DNA of 7,573 nt, taken from assembly GCA_020216575.1 (NCBI GenBank), contig JAIUYC010000156.1:1-7573 (forward strand), read 5' to 3'. The translations under genes and the position numbers were made by a program. The notes beneath the pieces are model-generated. The model worked only from the letters and a program-made list of their open reading frames with translations, had not been told where the DNA came from and made no database searches. Shown piece by piece: positions 5,364-7,573 of this stretch (its first letter is position 1; each line of letters starts with the position of its first letter). Origin of the DNA: Coleofasciculus sp. S288. Lineage in GTDB: Bacteria; Cyanobacteriota; Cyanobacteriia; Cyanobacteriales; Coleofasciculaceae.

Positions 5364-6500
5364 ATGATTAAATCTAGTGGGCGCAGAGCAAAATCCTTGC
5401 CGTTGGCATCACGTCTCCTCCTATCCCACCTTTTGGTGATGATAGTGGGGGTGAGTTCTCTTGTGATTATCGGCAAGCTATCTTCCCCTCGATTCTTCGT
5501 CCTGCACCTGCAACAACTCGAAGGCAGCGGCGTTACGTTGCGCTATGCCCGCACCTTCTTGGTAAAAGGGTTTGAACGGGCTTGGAATCGTGGTACATTT
5601 TGGGCTGTGATTGTTGGTGCAACAGCGGCTAGTGGACTTAGCTACTGGGTTTCCCAACGGATTGTGCAGCCTCTAACCCAGATTGAGCAAATTACAAAGA
5701 AGTTTGCCGCAGGGCAACTCGATGAGCGATTGCCACCCAGTGAAATTCCTGAAATCAATCAACTGGCAACCAGTTTTAACCGGATGGCAGCTAGTTTAGA
5801 AGATGTAGAACACCGACGGCGAGAATTGGTAAGTGACCTTACCCATGAACTGCGAACACCCCTAACTGTAATTCGCGGTTATTTGGAAGAACTCGCAACT
5901 GATCGAATTGACCCAACGCCAGCGGTATATGAGCAGCTCGCGAAAGAAACAAGGCGTCTAGAGCGATTGATCAATGATTTGCAAGAACTTTCTAAGGCAG
6001 AAGCGGGTTATTTACCCATAAAGCTTCAACCGATCAATTTGCGTCCCTTGCTAGAATCCCTCATGCAAAAATTTTCAGACCAGTTGCTCGAAGATGGACC
6101 ACTATTGAGCTTGGAGTGTCCCGCTCAACTGCCGCCCGTAATAGCTGATATCGATCGTGTGGAACAGGTGCTGGTTAACCTCTTAGGCAACGCTCTCACC
6201 TATACTGAAACAGGTTCCATTACGATTCGGGTTCGAGTAGAACCTGAAGGGCAACATAGTCGCGTGCCTCGGCTGTGGATTGCGGTGATTGATACGGGGA
6301 TTGGGATTGCCCCCGAGGATTTGCCCCATGTTTTTGAGCGCTTTTGGCGGGCGGAAAAGTCTCGAAACCAACACACTGGAGGAACGGGCATTGGACTTGC
6401 GATCTCGAAACGGTTGATCGAACTGCAAGGAGGGCAGATTGAAGTAGAAAGTCAACTTGGTCAAGGAAGTACGTTTCGGTTTTATTTGCCGTTGGCGTAA
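5364..6500 (+). CDS. Membrane sensor histidine kinase (TM-HAMP-HisKA-HATPase)
   Basis: This is a classical transmembrane sensor kinase of 378 residues. A basic N-terminus (KSSGRRAK) precedes TM1 at about 18-37. A short extracytoplasmic loop of about 40 residues follows, then TM2 at about 78-97, a HAMP domain (about 98-150) and the H box LTHELRTPLTV with H161. The ATPase domain has its N box at N276, DTGIGIAPEDLPHVFERF starting at D310, and GGTGIGLAISK at 339-349. The family is BaeS-like; it autophosphorylates on H161 and passes phosphate to a response regulator. No such regulator gene is adjacent in this window, although one may lie outside it. The small loop leaves little room for a folded sensor domain, so it may sense the membrane or a partner protein. 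An in-frame TAA at 5358 makes ATG 5364 the furthest possible ATG start. There is no clear ribosome binding site, and in-frame TTG codons at 5397 and 5403 are weaker alternatives. Confidence 0.95.
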   Translation: MIKSSGRRAKSLPLASRLLLSHLLVMIVGVSSLVIIGKLSSPRFFVLHLQQLEGSGVTLRYARTFLVKGFERAWNRGTFWAVIVGATAASGLSYWVSQRIVQPLTQIEQITKKFAAGQLDERLPPSEIPEINQLATSFNRMAASLEDVEHRRRELVSDLTHELRTPLTVIRGYLEELATDRIDPTPAVYEQLAKETRRLERLINDLQELSKAEAGYLPIKLQPINLRPLLESLMQKFSDQLLEDGPLLSLECPAQLPPVIADIDRVEQVLVNLLGNALTYTETGSITIRVRVEPEGQHSRVPRLWIAVIDTGIGIAPEDLPHVFERFWRAEKSRNQHTGGTGIGLAISKRLIELQGGQIEVESQLGQGSTFRFYLPLA

Positions 6501-6964
6501 TCCTGATATGCAACCGTAGAGGGAGAGGTTTTCAGAAAAACGCCCTCATTGGCAGTAACGTTTACCAATTCACTTCCAGGATTTGCGATCGCAGTGCTTA
6601 AGCTGCCATCAATAAACTTAAAAATCCCCTCCTGGAACATTGGCAGAATAGCAGATTGACGCTATCATTTACAACTCAAGTCCGCAAAATTTCCTATACA
6701 ATATCATGCTCAGGGCTTCGGAACGGTTACAGTGGGCAAGGCGTATTACTGTATGATGCCATACTGTTTTTCCCGACACCTACCTTGTTGAATGGTTAAT
6801 GCCCAAGGGAAACTGTCCAGACAGCTCTAACCAACTGATGGAGGCTTCTAGGTCACAAGGGACTCAGCAGTACCCTCGAAATATCCGAGGAGATACTTTA
6901 CTCAGGTTCGCTCAATCATCTGATTGTTTCTCTGGATCAATTAATGCTCCCAAAGCATGATGCT
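6501..6964. other. Intergenic region before the IcfG-like gene
   Basis: These 464 bases contain no strong gene. Small structures are visible. One is GTTTT-CAGA-AAAAC (6528-6541), flanked by GAGGG (6519-6523) and CCCTC (6543-6547). Another is GTATG-ATGC-CATAC (6751-6764) followed by TGTTTTT. A third is CCTCG/CGAGG (6874-6890). A HIP1 site lies at 6585-6592. A -10-like TACAAT at 6697-6702 has no good -35. A 52-codon minus-strand frame at 6482-6640 reads like protein but lacks a ribosome binding site; it is discussed under findings. Confidence 0.6.
6519..6547 (+). terminator. Stem-loop just after the membrane kinase gene
   Basis: An outer GAGGG/CCCTC and an inner GTTTT/AAAAC form a bulged hairpin with the loop CAGA, starting 19 bases after the stop codon. 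The position suits a 3' end, but no run of T follows, so intrinsic termination is uncertain. Confidence 0.3.
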
Positions 6965-7573
6965 ATGACAGCAATGCCCGTTCCGCGTCCACCCTCAAGT
7001 TCACCGCACAGCACCAGCGCCTACGCAACTGCTGATGGGAAGCCTGTTTTAGCTCTTAAAGAAATAGTGGCACTGCTGCATCGAGAACAGAACAAAATAC
7101 AAGATTTATTAAGTTCGCTGGGGTTTGCCTTACGCAGCTTCAATAATTTGAATCAGTTTTTAGAGTTAATCCCTCTGATGGCCGCACGGGTAACCGATGC
7201 GGATGGGGGTGCTCTAATTTTGTTCAAGCCGAACGGTCAGATCCGGCTGGAGCAGCTACACTGCCAGGAGGATCGGGCTTGCCAGGATATTCGCAAAGCC
7301 ATAGAAAAGGCGACTCGTCAAGTCGTGGCAGAACTCGGCGAAGGGGGAAGTGACTCAACAACACCCGTGCCGTTAGAATTGCTGCAAGCGGCTCTTGACG
7401 AACAGGTGAGCAACGATCTAGGAGCAGACGTGCAGTTGTTTGGCACGCCGATTCTGATTAAGAATGCCGAACGAGGGCGTTTGTATGTCTTCAGCCACGA
7501 CTCGCAGTACAGCTGGACGCAAACACGACAGAAGTTAGTGCGGCTAGTCGCTGACCAAACCGCCGTAGCGATA
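6965..7573 (+). CDS. IcfG-like GAF/SpoIIE-type protein phosphatase, N-terminal part
   Basis: The reading frame is open from the ATG at 6965 to the right edge (203 codons), so only the N-terminal part is seen. A Pro/Ser-rich start (MTAMPVPRPPSSSPHSTSA) is followed by a helical segment HREQNKIQDLLSSLGFALRS (about 52-71). FNNLNQFLELIPLMAARVTD and ADGGALILF then lead into a GAF-type sensory domain. The arrangement matches from memory the cyanobacterial IcfG family, where a GAF region precedes a PP2C/SpoIIE (RsbU-like) serine phosphatase domain. In Synechocystis that family is linked to co-regulation of inorganic and organic carbon use. The phosphatase domain would lie beyond the window and cannot be confirmed. 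In-frame ATGs at 6944 and 6974 are alternative starts, and none has a strong ribosome binding site. The long upstream gap suggests its own promoter. Confidence 0.83.
   Translation, partial: MTAMPVPRPPSSSPHSTSAYATADGKPVLALKEIVALLHREQNKIQDLLSSLGFALRSFNNLNQFLELIPLMAARVTDADGGALILFKPNGQIRLEQLHCQEDRACQDIRKAIEKATRQVVAELGEGGSDSTTPVPLELLQAALDEQVSNDLGADVQLFGTPILIKNAERGRLYVFSHDSQYSWTQTRQKLVRLVADQTAVAI

Noticed and set aside
6183..6513. Three overlapping minus-strand frames of 63-97 codons inside the membrane kinase
   Set aside because: They lie opposite the well-conserved ATPase domain of the kinase and have low-complexity, Arg/Ser/Pro-rich translations, typical of antisense shadows.
6656..6702. Promoter from TTGACG (6656-6661) or TTTACA (6668-6673) with TACAAT (6697-6702)
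   Set aside because: The hexamers match consensus well one by one, but the spacings (35 and 23 bases) are far outside the 16-18 range.

Overview
The window looks like chromosomal DNA from a filamentous or colonial cyanobacterium. Six copies of the octamer GCGATCGC (HIP1) lie in 7.6 kb, at 1061, 1339, 2315, 3963, 5303 and 6585. Short heptanucleotide tandem repeats sit between the genes, and several proteins read as cyanobacterial family members. The genus cannot be fixed from the sequence alone.

Layout from left to right. Bases 1-284 hold no gene I can support, apart from a strong stem-loop at 127-179 that could end transcription from either side. A small conserved cyanobacterial protein of unknown function is on the minus strand (285-632) with its own candidate promoter. 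The divergent gap 633-998 contains a perfect operator-like dyad (723-738) and a nested inverted repeat (804-886). Then come tmk (thymidylate kinase, 999-1706) and holB (DNA polymerase III delta-prime, 1679-2626), which overlap by 28 bases and form a replication pair. The gap 2627-3170 holds what may be a MITE-like repeat element (2621-2912) with inverted heptad arrays inside, followed by an upstream region with alternative hairpins and a TATAAT box. It leads into a REC-PAS-histidine kinase hybrid of 631 residues (3171-5066). Heptad repeats begin exactly at that gene's stop codon. A membrane-bound HAMP-type histidine kinase follows (5364-6500). After a 464-base gap, the N-terminal third or so of an IcfG-like GAF/SpoIIE-type phosphatase runs off the right edge (from 6965).

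Functionally, the left half is DNA precursor synthesis and replication and the right half is signal transduction. The right half has one soluble kinase carrying its own receiver, one membrane sensor kinase and one probable protein phosphatase. No response regulator with a DNA-binding output is encoded here, so the kinases' targets lie elsewhere or, speculatively, include the receiver of the first kinase. No tRNA, rRNA, CRISPR array, transposase gene or phage gene is visible. Nothing in the window amounts to a clearly new multi-gene system. The most interesting items are an insertion inside the dimerisation region of the hybrid kinase, the repeat element that supplies the holB stop codon, and the unusual region upstream of the hybrid kinase.
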